The translations under genes were made by a program, and so were the position numbers. Positions 15,001 to 25,800 of a DNA stretch of 64,000 bases are shown one piece after another. Within the stretch, counting starts at the first letter, position 1. Each line of letters begins with the position of its first letter. The notes below the pieces were generated by a model. It was given only the letters and a program-made list of their open reading frames with translations. It was not told where the DNA came from and did no database searches. The stretch is from Gorsachius magnificus (Eukaryota; Chordata; Aves; Pelecaniformes; Ardeidae). The stretch is from assembly GCA_034008185.1 (NCBI GenBank), contig CM067095.1:2712610-2776609 (forward strand), in the 5' to 3' direction.

Positions 15001-18000
15001 AAATTACTGACAACTTTTCCAGGTTAGTTGACCACAAATGTTCTTTTTAAATAGTAAAAATACATTAAAACGTTGTAATTTGGATGAGAACATGTAGCTT
15101 AAGGCTGTTTACTTACAGAAAGGTAAGTATACTTAGGAGATATCAATATATATAACTCCCTGAGGCAACTCTTTTGTTATGAAATGCAAATAAGGCTCAC
15201 ATGCAGAATTAGAGTGCAGTTTTAAAAAAATTCAGCTGTCTCTTATCCTGCAGCTACATAACTGAAAGGCAGTGTCAGAAAGAGAATGGGTCCTTACAGA
15301 CAAAATCTCCGAAAGACCCCTGGACCTCAGGCAGGCTCCTGTGTCCCCTCTCTCCGCAGTCCCCACTGTCCCTCTCCCCTCTCCTCGGTGCAGCCTGCAG
15401 GTCTGAGATGGAGCAGCTGGGCTGTGGAAGGGGAAGAGGCGAGCACGAGCTGTGACAGAGGCTTTAGCGTGGTTAGCAGAGGTGATGACGGCACTGAGGA
15501 TGTAGGCAGGCTGTCACGGTTTGGAGGGGCCTGGCTGCCGACCTGCGTGGCTGTTCCCTACGCTCTAAGCCAGGTTGCTCTAAGCCAGGTTGCTCTAAGC
15601 CAGGTTGCTCTAAGCCAGGTCACGGCTCTGCCTGCTGCACGCCCACCTTCCTTTTGCTGCACACACCTGAGGTCATCCTGGGCAGCCGAGGGAGGGGGAA
15701 TTCCCTTGTGGAAGAAAGTTGAGCTCCACCTTTAGGCGTGTTTGGGAAAGGCACTGAAGTTCCCCGTGAGGTTCAGCCAAAAGTTAATCATGTAAATGCC
15801 TGCTAATTCCCCAAACTACGGGGGAGACTCTTGAAATGCCTTGTCATTTCAAAATAGCTACAAACAAAAAGAGCAGTGGTTGTCGTTTCACGTTGGCTCG
15901 AGGAAGAAAAGTCTTGGAGTAAAGCAGCGGAGTTACTGAAACGGGGGGGGGGAAAAAAAAAGATGCTTAAAATGCAGTCAGTAGAAAGTTTGCGTGCTTG
16001 ATAATTTTATTTTCCTCATCTGACTTTTCAAGTGCCCCTTCTCCCCAAGTGCGCTCTTGTCGATTTGGGTGCGAGGGTCAGAGGGGTGAGACTTTGCCAT
16101 TCAAGGTGAAGCCCAATTACCTCGGCAGAGCCTGCGCCGCACGGGAGGGATGGCTCTTCCAGCAAGAGCTGCTCCTGTATGAGTATTGGTCTGCCAAGCC
16201 TCTGAATTCTACAAATCCTCCAAAAGCAGGTCTTGTAGCTGCTGGCAGGGAGTAGAGGTCTGGGAGTTCAGGTGTGAGGATTTGCAGTTCTAACCCAAAT
16301 TTAAAAAGCCTAAAAGATGGTGAGGGTTCCATCTGGAAGAGAAGGTGATAACCAGCACCTTAATCTGTGAGAGAGGGGTCGGGCAGTCAGGGGTCTGTAA
16401 AACTGATGCGCATCGGCAAAACAGATACCGGCAGACTTTCTTGTAAGAAGAAACTTTTCCCCTCATCAATTTAGAACTCCAACTATGAGAGTATACAGCA
16501 GACTGCAAGAAGCATCGCTGAGCAAGCTCACGAGCTGGCGTATGATCCCACTTACATGTCACCGTTTGCACAGTTCGCGTGTGACAACGGATTGAATGTG
16601 AGAGGTAAGGTGATTTCCCCCCCACATCCCCCTCCTCCCACTCTCTTTGAGAAATCTTAAGCAAAGTGAAGTTCTGTTGTTCCAAAATCTGATAGGAAAA
16701 CAGGATGTTAAGAAATGTGGTTGGCAGTAGGGCGCCAAGCGCGCACGCTGGGTTTGGCAAGGACCCCAGCTCCTGGCGTGGGTCAGCCCAGGCCCTGGCT
16801 GGTCAGAAGCCTCCTGTGGGGAAGCAGCTGGAATGCAGTGCACTGACTTTATTTTTAATTTTTTAATTTTTATTTATTTATTTTTAAAGTTATTTTATTT
16901 TTAAAAAATTATTTTTTTTTAATTTTTTTTTTTCCTTTACCTAATATGTACACGCCTGCCCCAGGAATCCTGCCTGATACAAGCTCTCCAGGCTCTTAGG
17001 GAAACTGTTCTTGACTTGTTCCTTGGGTTCGGGTGGGTGGGTGTGGTTTGGGGATTTTTGGGGGTTTTTTGTTTGTTTTTTAAGGCCTTCTATTACTAAT
17101 GCTTTTTAGTCAAGATTGTGCCCACTCTTTGGTGCTGGGGTGTTTTTTTTGGTTCTAATTTCTGACCCTTGTACCATTAGCATCCCTGCCCTGATCTCTC
17201 TGACTCTATTTCCTACGCTCTAGAAGGACACTAACACCTGGCGGAGTTCAGAGTCCCATCAAGCACCTTTTTTTTGGTTGTTTATTTTATTTTTTTAATA
17301 AATAAATATAATTCTGCCAGTACAGATGTTCTCGTTACCTCTGTATCAGGAGGGCAGGATTCCCTGCAGGATCCTTAAGCGTCTTTCCTAAGGGCAGAGA
17401 CCACGGAGCTCAGCCATTCAGTAACAAAGCCGCAGAGCCAAGCCCAAAGACCCGCTCTGGCTTCCTGCAGAGCAGAATCCCCCTTGGCTGAGCGGTTCCT
17501 CTGGGGTCTGAGTGGATTGCTCTCGCTGTTGAGGTTTGGAAAGTGACTACGAGAAATGTTTGGTAGCTTTTAGAAAGATACATAGTAGTACAGTGCGGGA
17601 GAGGATGCTGAAGAGGCGTTTGATTTACAGTAAATTTCTGAGATGGTGCTTTTGCGTTGCAGCTTCCTTGTAACAAAGCAATGTCAGGGGGTTTGTACGT
17701 TTATTTTAAAAAAAAAAAAAAAAAATCAAACCAAAAAAACCAACAAACAAACCACAACAACCAAACCCCAAAACCCACAAAACTAAATTGTCTGCTAGAA
17801 AAGGGGCTTTCTGCCCGGCTTACGACAGCGTCCGAGGTTCTCTGCTCCGTTTAACAGTTTGTGCTCTCACTCAAAGCTTTAAAGGAGAGCGCTGCTTCGC
17901 TGCGTGAAGCGTCATCGCTGCCCTCGGTTGCGTTTTGGAAAGGAGGTGGAGGAAGCGGGAACTCTTGTGTCTACACAAAGCAGTTTTTTTAATATTTAAG

Positions 18001-18138
18001 CTATTTCTAAAGAGCTCTCCATGGGGGAACGTCGCAGGTTGTAAGAAGATGAAATAGTTTTATTTTCCTTCCGTTGCAGGGGGAAAACCAGATGACATCA
18101 CCGTCCTTCTTTCTATTGTAGCCGAGTATACAGACTGA
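8920..18138 (+). CDS. PPTC7: PPTC7, PP2C-type mitochondrial phosphatase (coding exons 2-6; exon 1 off window)
   Basis: PPTC7 is a PPM/PP2C-family Ser/Thr phosphatase of mitochondria. It is known to act on COQ7 in coenzyme Q synthesis and to restrain BNIP3/NIX-driven mitophagy. Five exons join in frame: 8920-9099, 11939-12137, 14366-14489, 16475-16604 and 18080-18138. They encode about 229 residues and match the vertebrate protein (304 residues in human) almost residue for residue from about position 75. PP2C signatures appear in order: ADGVGGW (metal-binding Asp), GDSG, TDGLFDN and GKPDDIT. The protein ends EYTD then TGA. The start codon and mitochondrial targeting peptide would be in exon 1, left of the window, so bases 1-8919 are intron 1. 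All junctions are GT-AG with matching phases and I see no disruption. RAD9B converges from the right. Identity is secure; the function statement is family knowledge. Confidence 0.97.
9100..11938 (+). other. PPTC7: PPTC7 intron 2
   Basis: No gene signal seen. Contains a poly-T run near 9675-9690 and an AT-rich block of repeated AACAATAA/AAACAATT words at 11825-11900, directly before the exon 3 acceptor. Confidence 0.7.
11939..12137 (+). CDS. PPTC7: PPTC7 exon 3
   Basis: Acceptor GTTTCCAG, donor GTAAGA; 2 bases, 65 codons, 2 bases. Contains [18 protein letters not shown], the PP2C GDSG motif, and [17 protein letters not shown]. Confidence 0.96.
12138..14365 (+). other. PPTC7: PPTC7 intron 3
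   Basis: No gene signal seen apart from a short CR1 tail at 13051-13107. Overlapping short open frames on both strands near 13.6-14.1 kb have no supporting splice sites or recognisable protein. Confidence 0.7.
13051..13107 (+). repeat. CR1 LINE 3' tail fragment
   Basis: A diverged copy of the CR1 end: GGTTTGGACTCTGTGATCTT, then GGGTCTTTTCCAACCTAAAT and GATTCTATGAAA. About 57 bp. Confidence 0.85.
14366..14489 (+). CDS. PPTC7: PPTC7 exon 4
   Basis: Acceptor ATCTTCGCAG, donor GTAAGT; 1 base then 41 codons. Carries [16 protein letters not shown], the PP2C motif with a metal-binding Asp, and ends ELKKLK. Confidence 0.96.
14490..16474 (+). other. PPTC7: PPTC7 intron 4
   Basis: Contains a GC-richer patch at about 15.29-15.73 kb with a 149-codon open frame. 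That frame is low in complexity and includes a 15-bp tandem repeat, so I do not call it a gene. Otherwise nothing seen. Confidence 0.65.
15562..15620 (+). repeat. 15-bp tandem repeat, about 4 copies
   Basis: The unit GCTCTAAGCCAGGTT occurs almost four times without interruption. It is short and perfect, so probably recent and possibly variable in copy number. Confidence 0.9.
16475..16604 (+). CDS. PPTC7: PPTC7 exon 5
   Basis: Acceptor CATCAATTTAG, donor GTAAGG; 43 codons plus 1 base. Starts [14 protein letters not shown] and ends [10 protein letters not shown]. Confidence 0.96.
16605..18079 (+). other. PPTC7: PPTC7 intron 5
   Basis: Low-complexity T-rich and A-rich stretches (16850-16935, 17039-17082, 17274-17310) and an A run followed by A/C-rich sequence (17709-17782). 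No gene signal seen. Confidence 0.7.
18080..18138 (+). CDS. PPTC7: PPTC7 exon 6, C-terminus
   Basis: Acceptor TTCCGTTGCAG. Completes a Gly codon, then encodes [18 protein letters not shown] and a TGA stop. The DD pair is the last PP2C metal-binding motif. Confidence 0.96.
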
Positions 18139-19494
18139 TCTGCCCGCGCGTCGGCTTCTGACGCGGTCGTTGTCCCCGAGCTCCTCGCTTCACACGTACG
18201 GTTTCCTGCTGGCAGGATCGCTTTCTTCCTTCGCAGCTGATCTCGGCAGCCGGTTCTCGAGCTCGTTGCCCGTCTGGAGACGCAACCGAAGTCCTTGCTA
18301 AGAACCGCTCGCGTAGTACACTGGTCTTTGTCTGCCGGCAAGAAATGAAGAAGCTCAAGGCTTGAAGCATGTCTTTCAGAGCTTAGTCGTTGCCCTTAAA
18401 AGGGGGAAAGATCAATCCCATGTCGTTCCTGCGTTTGGAAATGTGACTTTCAGAGGAGTGGGGCTGGTTTATCATCTTTCAGGCTAGATTCGATAGGAAA
18501 ACCCACCCTGACGAGAGGGCATGTTACTCTATCTACTAGAAACGTTCTCTGTCCATCAAAGGGTACGTCCCAGGCCACCGTTCCATCAGCGTAGTCTTGT
18601 TACAGTGATAGCTGAGGTTTCGTGTTTCCGAGCTCCAGTTTTCAGGAGGTTTAGAACTGCTGTAACCATTCTGCTCTTGCCATACATGGTGTCGGCCTAG
18701 GAGCCTTTTCTAGTACGAAATTTCAAAACCCATACTTAGAACTAAGTTAAATGGATGCAAATGTGTTTTGTGATTTCAGGTGCTTAACTGTGATCTTAAA
18801 AGTTCTGCAGATCATTCGTCCGTAATGGGCCCGGTATCTGGATGTTTTGGCTGTGGATAATTTTCTTTTCTTTTCTTTTTAAAAAACCAAAAGTTTTAAT
18901 CAGTTTCAAAAAGCCGAGCTGGCCAAAGCTGAGGTCCTTTCAGCGTTGTAACCCATCTCGCCAGCGCGGGATGATGCGGCATAAATGCTGGAGTGGGAGG
19001 GGTTGGACAAGGAACAGACCACCCTCAGCTCCGAGCGGCTTCCCTTTTGGCAGATAATTCTGTTGTGACCGAAACGTGATTTGTGTTACTGATTGCCATT
19101 CTCGCCTGCGTAGAACAGAACATGCTGCGCCAGTTTAAGTCCAGTCAATCCTTACCTTTCCGACTCTCAAACGAGCACCTCTTCCTTACGCTGCGGCGGC
19201 AAGCAGCAAGTGCGTAAGTGGAAACTAATGATGAGTAATCAGTAAATCTTACATTTCAGTAACTAAAGTTTAGGGCTTTCGGAACGAACCTTAATGATGT
19301 TTACAGTTCTCTAACAGCCACTTTGCAATATTACATTTCCTTTTGAATTACAGCAGCTCGCGTTTGTTCCCCCCGCCCCAGCAAGCTTTCCTTTCTCTTT
19401 CCCGAGGTTCACACAAAAAGCGGAGAGCTGTAAAGATATATATATTTTTGGTCAGTTTTTCATTAACTTTTTTGCTGGTAGAAAAGTATGTAGA

Positions 19495-19500
19495 AATAAA
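19495..19500 (+). terminator. PPTC7: Candidate proximal poly(A) signal of PPTC7
   Basis: AATAAA about 1.36 kb past the stop codon, in an AT-rich, TATATA-containing context. Use is inferred only. Confidence 0.5.
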
Positions 19501-20269
19501 TTAAAGCCATGTTTTTATATATAAAAAAGTCGGGTAATGTTGCTGTTTAGGCGAGTGCAGTTAAACTTGGTCAGTAAGTAATCTTACCTGCTCTCGAAAG
19601 GAGATTTTTACTACCTGGTTTATTGTATTAAAACTGTTTAAGTTTGAGGTTACCTCAACTTGTTTAAAGAATTTTTGTGGACTTGTACTGTATATTTGCG
19701 TAACTACGTCAAGCTTTTATTTAAGATCATTTAACATGTACCATGTACATGTCATTTTACTATATTTCAATGCATCATGCTTGTAACAGGCATTTCATTT
19801 ATAATAAGTGATTAATTTGGAAGCTCGTTGGTAATTTATCTGCTATTCCTAAATTGGCATAATGTTAGCGATCGGTTTTAAATCACCTTGTAATTACTTG
19901 TCAAAAATGCCTTAACTACCCTAACTTGACCAAAATACTCTTTTGGTGAGGGTATGGGGAGGATTATATTAATGAAGACAATTTAATTAGTTTTGCGATC
20001 CATGGAACAGTCGCGTGGTGGATGACTTTGCACAAATTGTCAGTCCTTGTTGTTGTTTAAAATTGAACAAGCTGCGTCTAGCGGTCTCGTTAGGAGGAAT
20101 GTATCCCCGCTGCAGTACAGGGCTTTGCTTCTGGCGGTTGGGAGGGGCTTTCTCTCCCCAATCCGTCTGTCTTTACGTTTTATTCTCCAGTATTTACTAT
20201 CGCGCGTCTCGATTAGAGCAGATTGGATCAATTCTTCTTTCCCTTGAACTTACCCTAAAACACTGCAGA

Positions 20270-20525
20270 CCTGGACTGAGTTGCACTCTGACCCCCGGCT
20301 CTCAGCCCCGTTCTCCCCGTGGCGTTCCCGGCCTCTCCGCTGGGAGGCCTGCGGGATCGCATCGGTGAGCGGGGCGAGGGCGCTTGGCCCCGCGGGAGGC
20401 GCCGGCTGCGCTGTGCTCCCCCGCTGCCGGGCTCCGGAATCCCGAATCCCGGTGGGGTGAGACTCGGCCGCTCCGCAGCTGAACTGCGCTGCCAGGCGGG
20501 TGCCACGCCAAGCCTCAACACGCCC
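20270..20525. other. Isolated GC/CpG-rich patch between PPTC7 and RAD9B coding ends
   Basis: High density of CG dinucleotides (for example CCCCGTGGCGTTCCCGG and GCGGGGCGAGGGCGC) in otherwise AT-rich sequence. Open frames on both strands here reflect the base composition. No exon or recognised product. Confidence 0.6.
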
Positions 20526-21078
20526 TGGTAAAGCTGAGCTTAGCTGAGCTGGGTCTGCAGAGCCGTTTGCCTCATATCACACCGTGATTTTTTTTTTTTT
20601 TTTTTTTTTTTAAACAAAGAACAAATTTGGATTTTACTTTACAAATCATGAGTTTATCCCTCGCCGGACACACCAAAGACCAGTAAAGCTTATAGCTTTT
20701 CCATCTGTTTATAAAGCAATACTGTATTATAAAGAATTGATATTTTTATCACATGCTTGATTGTTTTTGGTTTTTTGTTTTGGTTTTTTTGGAGGTTTGT
20801 GTTTTTTTGTTTTTTTGTTTTTGTTTTTTTTTTTTTAAGATGTGCACTCTAAACATATCAAACCTAATTTCTTCCTATGAACTTAAGCTGTCTGCGCACA
20901 ACAGATTTTTGGAAAAGGAAATGACAGGGCCCGTACTATGAAAATAACTTTAAACGATGCACGAAGCAGTAAGGCTTCCTAGGAATTAGATGATTGCGAC
21001 TGTTTGGGAGAGGAGCGTACGGGAAGGGAATTCCGTGAGGTGGAGGCGTGGGCGAGAGGAGGAGGAGGAGGAGCTCTA

Positions 21079-21169
21079 CGCACCGGTAACCACGGAACGG
21101 GGCTGGCGGGGGCGGGGTTTGGGAGCGGGTTGAAGGAGGAGGGGAGGAGGACTCTCGCACCGGTAACCA
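21079..21169. repeat. Duplicated 14-mer in a GC-rich G/A-purine block
   Basis: CGCACCGGTAACCA occurs at 21079-21092 and again at 21156-21169, each preceded by a CTCT-containing stretch and embedded in GGAGGA-rich sequence. It looks like a diverged local duplication. Confidence 0.75.
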
Positions 21170-21766
21170 GGAAGGGGGGGGGAGCTGGGGTTGCTGCAGC
21201 AGCGTTGCTTGGTATTTGGGCAAAACAGGGCTAAGATGTGGTGAATTGGAAAAACTCTGTGGTTCCTTGCTAGTTTTCTGGCTATCTTTGGGAGACCTGC
21301 AACATACAGCTTCCCTCTAAATGTACTTTTTTTGTGTTCGTGAGGAAAGTATGGCCCCCCCCCAAAAAAACCCAAACAAACCCAAACCAAAACCCAGATT
21401 TTGGGACCAGGCGGTTATGACTGAGGCGAGGGGGGGGGGAAGGTGAAGATCAGGCAAAGATGTGAGGGATTTGGGGATGCAATCTCCACCTCATGGTACC
21501 GGACATCCTTTCTTGGGGGGGCTGGGGGGGGGGGAACCCAGATTGTGTGTGTAGAAACTGACTGTATGGAGTAGTGTCTTACAAAGATAGCTGAGATAAT
21601 GAAGCAAATCTGAGTCTGTATCTAATGAGGATGCTTTTTTGTTGTTGTTAAAATGAGACTATCATCTATGCTTACCTGAGAGGCAGTTATGTGAATTTCA
21701 TGTCTGAGGTATAACTTATGCAGGAATAGTTCTGTAAATACATTTAAATGAATTGTAAAGATATTT

Positions 21767-21772
21767 AATAAA
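21767..21772 (+). terminator. PPTC7: Candidate distal poly(A) signal of PPTC7
   Basis: AATAAA in an AT-rich block followed by a GTGGTTTGTTTTTTTT downstream element. It lies about 225 bp short of the converging RAD9B poly(A) signal. Confidence 0.55.
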
Positions 21773-21995
21773 TATAGTATTTATACTAAAAAGTGGTTTG
21801 TTTTTTTTTAAAGCAAAGCTGATGGCACAACCTCTGTGTGTTCACGCAGTGGTGTCGCTGGTGGCACCGATGCCCAGCTGCCAGTGCTGGGGGTGCTCTC
21901 GAACCCGCGTTTGCATCGGGAGGCAGGGAGAGGGAAAAGGGTAACGCGGGTCTGGAACCCGGGCGCCTCTCAAACTCACGCTTTCAAACACCACT

Positions 21996-22001
21996 TTTAT
22001 T
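21996..22001 (-). terminator. RAD9B: Candidate poly(A) signal of RAD9B
   Basis: TTTATT on the plus strand reads AATAAA on the minus strand, about 670 bp past the RAD9B stop. It gives a plausible 3' UTR that ends just before that of PPTC7. Confidence 0.55.
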
Positions 22002-22668
22002 TTTTTAAATGTGTTTCTGTGACAACTCTACACACAGTCTGTAACACCAGCTACTGTGCAGCAGTCACGGGCTGGGGGGTGCTGGCGCAGCTGGGGGGAG
22101 CTGGGTCATTTTCCCACCACTCGTAACTTGACAGCAGCAGCTTAATCTGCTGTGAAGTGGTAACACGGTTCAAGCTCTCCAGGGGGAACGTGCTGGAGAG
22201 CTGAACGTCCACAGAATCTACACCTACAGAATACATCATGCACAAACCTCAATCTATGCCATCGTGACCTATATTTATATTGCATTATGACAGCGTCTAA
22301 CGGTTTTAGTGACCTGTGCTGGTGGCTCACAGAAACAGCAAATAAACACCTAACCTGCACTGACACAGCAGGGAGGGATGAAGTACTCAGTACTGAGCTG
22401 AGTTTTGTCCTTTTATATTTGTCTTGTGAAAAAAGGAACAGGCGCCATCAGGGTAGGGGTCCTGCTCCCAGGCTGTCCAACCAGGTGCTTGCAAGAGGCC
22501 CCCCATGAGCTCAGAACACAAATGGTTTCCATCGAGTTCTAACTTGCTCAAGAACTGCAATTCAACCTCCTTCTAAAACTAGCGCAGCTCCGCAGTTACG
22601 AGGTCAAATGTACCTTTACCTTCCCAGGTAATCCCCCATGGCCTTTTCTTGGACTCAGGTGCTCGGTG

Positions 22669-22800
22669 TTACTGGAGAAGCTGGGAGCTCTGTACGTTGC
22701 CAAAATCCTCTTCGGCATCGCTCGCTGTTGCTAAGCTCTGGAAGGTGGGAGTGATGGCATCCTTCTTACCAGAGACTGCTCCAAAAAATAACGAATGAAA
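22669..22800 (-). CDS. RAD9B: RAD9B exon 11, C-terminus
   Basis: Acceptor TTTTTCCAG. Starts [14 protein letters not shown], matching human FSCMFFGAVS, then [15 protein letters not shown] and the TAA stop. The acidic SDAEED is a likely CK2-type site, analogous to the TOPBP1-binding tail of RAD9A (inference). Confidence 0.94.
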   Translation of the reverse strand, partial: FHSLFFGAVSGKKDAITPTFQSLATASDAEEDFGNVQSSQLLQ

Positions 22801-25800
22801 CTGGAAAAATGCAATGTTTATAGAAGTAAGAAACTGCGTGTGATACAGAATTTGGGGGTTAATTATTTCTGAAGCTTTTGCCGCTTTAAAAGCCCACTTT
22901 AAAATCTTTATCAGTCTACAGTGTTTCCTAGGAAAACAGGCCTGTGGCCCGTGACTGGTTCCAGCGTCATGATTAAACGAGGTGGGTTTGGTCAGCAGCG
23001 CTGCTGTGAAAGCCGAGTGCAGCGAAGGCCCGGGTGAGGAACTGAACCTCTGCGTGCAGAGCCCCCGGGGGGGGGGCAGCGTTCGGCTCACCCCCAGCTG
23101 AGGCTTCCCACCCCACACGTGGCTGGGAGCCTCCTTACCGTCTGACCGCCAGGCTCTGTTGCCTCCCCGCCCAGCGCGCCGTGGTCCTCGCTCGCGGCTG
23201 CTCCTCCCGTCCCGGTCACGGCTTGCTTTGCCATGCTGGGAATGCTTCTGCTCTCCCGTTTTGCCAAAGGACTGTTAGGTTTTGTGGACTCTGCGTTCTG
23301 TGCACTTCCGTTCCACGGTGGCTTTTTGGAAGCAACTGCTGCGGCGTTGCTGTCTTTATCCATGGAGGTTTTTTCAGATTTACCCATCTGTGTCTTTGAG
23401 CTGGATTGGAGAGAGTAGGTCAGGTTGGCAACTGGCTTTTCCGTGGTTTTGCTGGAATGTCTGTTTGCTGTTAATGAACAGCATTACAGCTTTAACTTCT
23501 CAACAAGTATCTTCCCCTCCTACTGCAGCAGAAGCCCATGGAGATAAAGGAAAGCAGAAGCTTGCACAGAGCACGCTCTGTTGCACCAAGTTTTATTGCT
23601 CTGCGTGACACCAAGATGTTCTGAACCTGTCTCGTTCACGGTTTTCCTATGAACAGGAACTCCAAGACCCATAAAATGCTTACCAATACCCTGCAAGAAT
23701 GAGCAGATCACTCGCCATCTTAAGTCTGACTTGGCTGGAAAACGTTAAGCTTCAATTTTTTTCCATCCTCTGAAGGCAGCCTGCCTCCCTCAGCCGCCCC
23801 CGCCGCCCACCCGTACCTTTCCTGCTGCTGTGAAAAGCCGGGAGGCTGCTGGGAAGCCGCCTCCTTTTCCACATCGGACAAAGTGGCCAAAATAAAGCTG
23901 GCTTCCAGCACCGTATCTTCAACGCTGAAAGCAATTGGTCTAAACACAAATAGAGACATAAATGGCACAGGTAATTACAGACATCGCGGGAGGAAGCGCA
24001 GCTTGTGCGATTTATACATGAAGATTAACAAGCGCTCCCTCCAAAAAGCTGAAAATCTCGGGCATTTCCTGCTGAGGAATGCGAGACGGGTTCCCGTTAC
24101 CAATCTAAATGCACCACCGAGCAAGTGCGATACAATATTATACTTAGTCAGATGATAGTTTTAAATAAGTCACTGCTAAAACTAGATTTTAACCAGAAAA
24201 TGTACTGTTTCTTTAGACTACTAAATAAAATCCTTGCACGCAGTAGACGGAGAGCCTGATGCATCCAGGTAACATATGCAGGTGCTCGTTAGCACGGCTC
24301 ACCGAGAAATGCTGATGCCTGCGTTAAACGCTTTACGCGTAAGAACAAAGTACTCAACCCTGTATCGCAGATTAGAAATGCATCTTTTGGTAGGAAATGC
24401 AAATCTATTGTATTGTTCCAGTTAAATAGTCAAGTAACCCGCGGATGAAACCCAACTGCAGCGTAACCGCCGTGGTTTAGTCGGGTATGTTCCAAACCGT
24501 ACTTTCCAGATACGTCAAAATGGATTGAGACAAGAGCGCTGGTAGCTTCCGAAAATGCTAGCAGTCCCTGAAAAGAAGGGGTGGGTGGTTAAGCAATGTT
24601 TTAAAAACAGAAGATCAATATTAGAATGTAATCCCAGCTGGTTTTTCCTGGCAAAAAGAGGGTAGAAGGCCACTGCTGCTAGACCACACTTCTTGCCTTC
24701 CCCGCCTGGAGCTTTGCTAAGGAAGCTGCTGCGTGCGGAACTTCTGTGGCCACCACGCTTTCTCCAGTGCCACTATCGTGTGCCTGCCCAGCGCCAAAAC
24801 CACATTTTTGTTGTTTTAAAAATGTTCCGCTTGCCTTTCAGAGGCTACTGTGAGGGACTCGGCAGTGTCCTGAAGATCCTTCAGAACTCTTCCTTGGCCA
24901 TTCTGCATTGGCCCAGTCAGGTCGGGCAAATGAATGGGAAATGTTTAATGTTCAAGACAAATTCTTACTTTACCCTCAGTTCTTTAAGGCAAAACGTCAC
25001 TTCAGAATCTACTCCAACTTGAAAGTAGTCAAATTCTTCTGGGTTTAGTTGTATTTCGGTAAGCATGGTCTTTGAAAAATCTGTTTAAAATAACAAGAAA
25101 GCCAGGGACTCAAAGGAATGAAGTTTGATCTCAACACAATTTAGGATTATAACAGTGAGGTTTTTACATCAGCAGTGTTTGAACAAATAATTGTGGTTTT
25201 ATAGTGACTGTCAGGAATAAATATTTATTTATCTAAATTTATTTAATAATTAAGTAAACCCCTCAATTTATTTATAGTATATTGCATAGATTTAAATGGC
25301 TTTTAACAGAACCTATTTTGCGTTCTGCCGTGTGATCTAACCTGACTGCTGCTGTCGTTTTTGCAAATCTGCTCTGTTGACAGGCATTCAGCACAAACAG
25401 TATTACCGGCTGCTTATTGCTGCATTGATGGGAAGGCCAAAACGCAGCATGACTTTAACAGATTAATCCTAATTACTGACTATCATCAGAGAACAACAAA
25501 GGTGGACTTGGGTTCTTTGTTTTAAATTATAATCTTTTTCCGGATACGTTAAGTGGCAACAGGAACCAGGCTCTTCCGTTTCAGGTATTCAGTTGTTGTT
25601 TGTTATCGTTAGATTAGGCCGCGGTTGTTATTAGGCGTGCGAGAAGAAAGTGAGAGGGTACTTCCACGATGCATTAGAGTCTCAGAGGCATTCAGAAAGA
25701 TTTTACAGCAGCTTAAACAGTACAGACCTACCCAGTTCTCTTCCAAAGCCAGGCTGCTGACAAAGTATTACACGCTGTGCCCAGTCCTCTGTTTCTCTGC

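Larger units (their letters stand above)
18139..21790 (+). other. PPTC7: PPTC7 3' UTR (inferred; proximal or distal end)
   Basis: No coding sequence follows the stop until RAD9B on the other strand. AATAAA signals at 19495-19500 and 21767-21772 would give 3' UTRs of about 1.4 or 3.6 kb; mammalian PPTC7 is known to have a long 3' UTR. A Pumilio-type TGTAAATA lies at 21733-21740. Two GC/CpG-rich patches (about 20270-20525 and 21021-21190), a T22 run (about 20588-20611) and a G/T-rich tract (20753-20836) fall inside. The extent is inference without transcript data. Confidence 0.55.

Noticed and set aside
15286..15735. 149-codon open frame in PPTC7 intron 4
   Set aside because: The frame runs through a tandem repeat and a Pro/Ser-rich GC patch. 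No homology recognised and no conserved start context.
20015..20531. Several open frames of 60-117 codons in the PPTC7-RAD9B interval
   Set aside because: They coincide with the CpG-rich patch and appear in almost every frame, which indicates composition rather than a gene.
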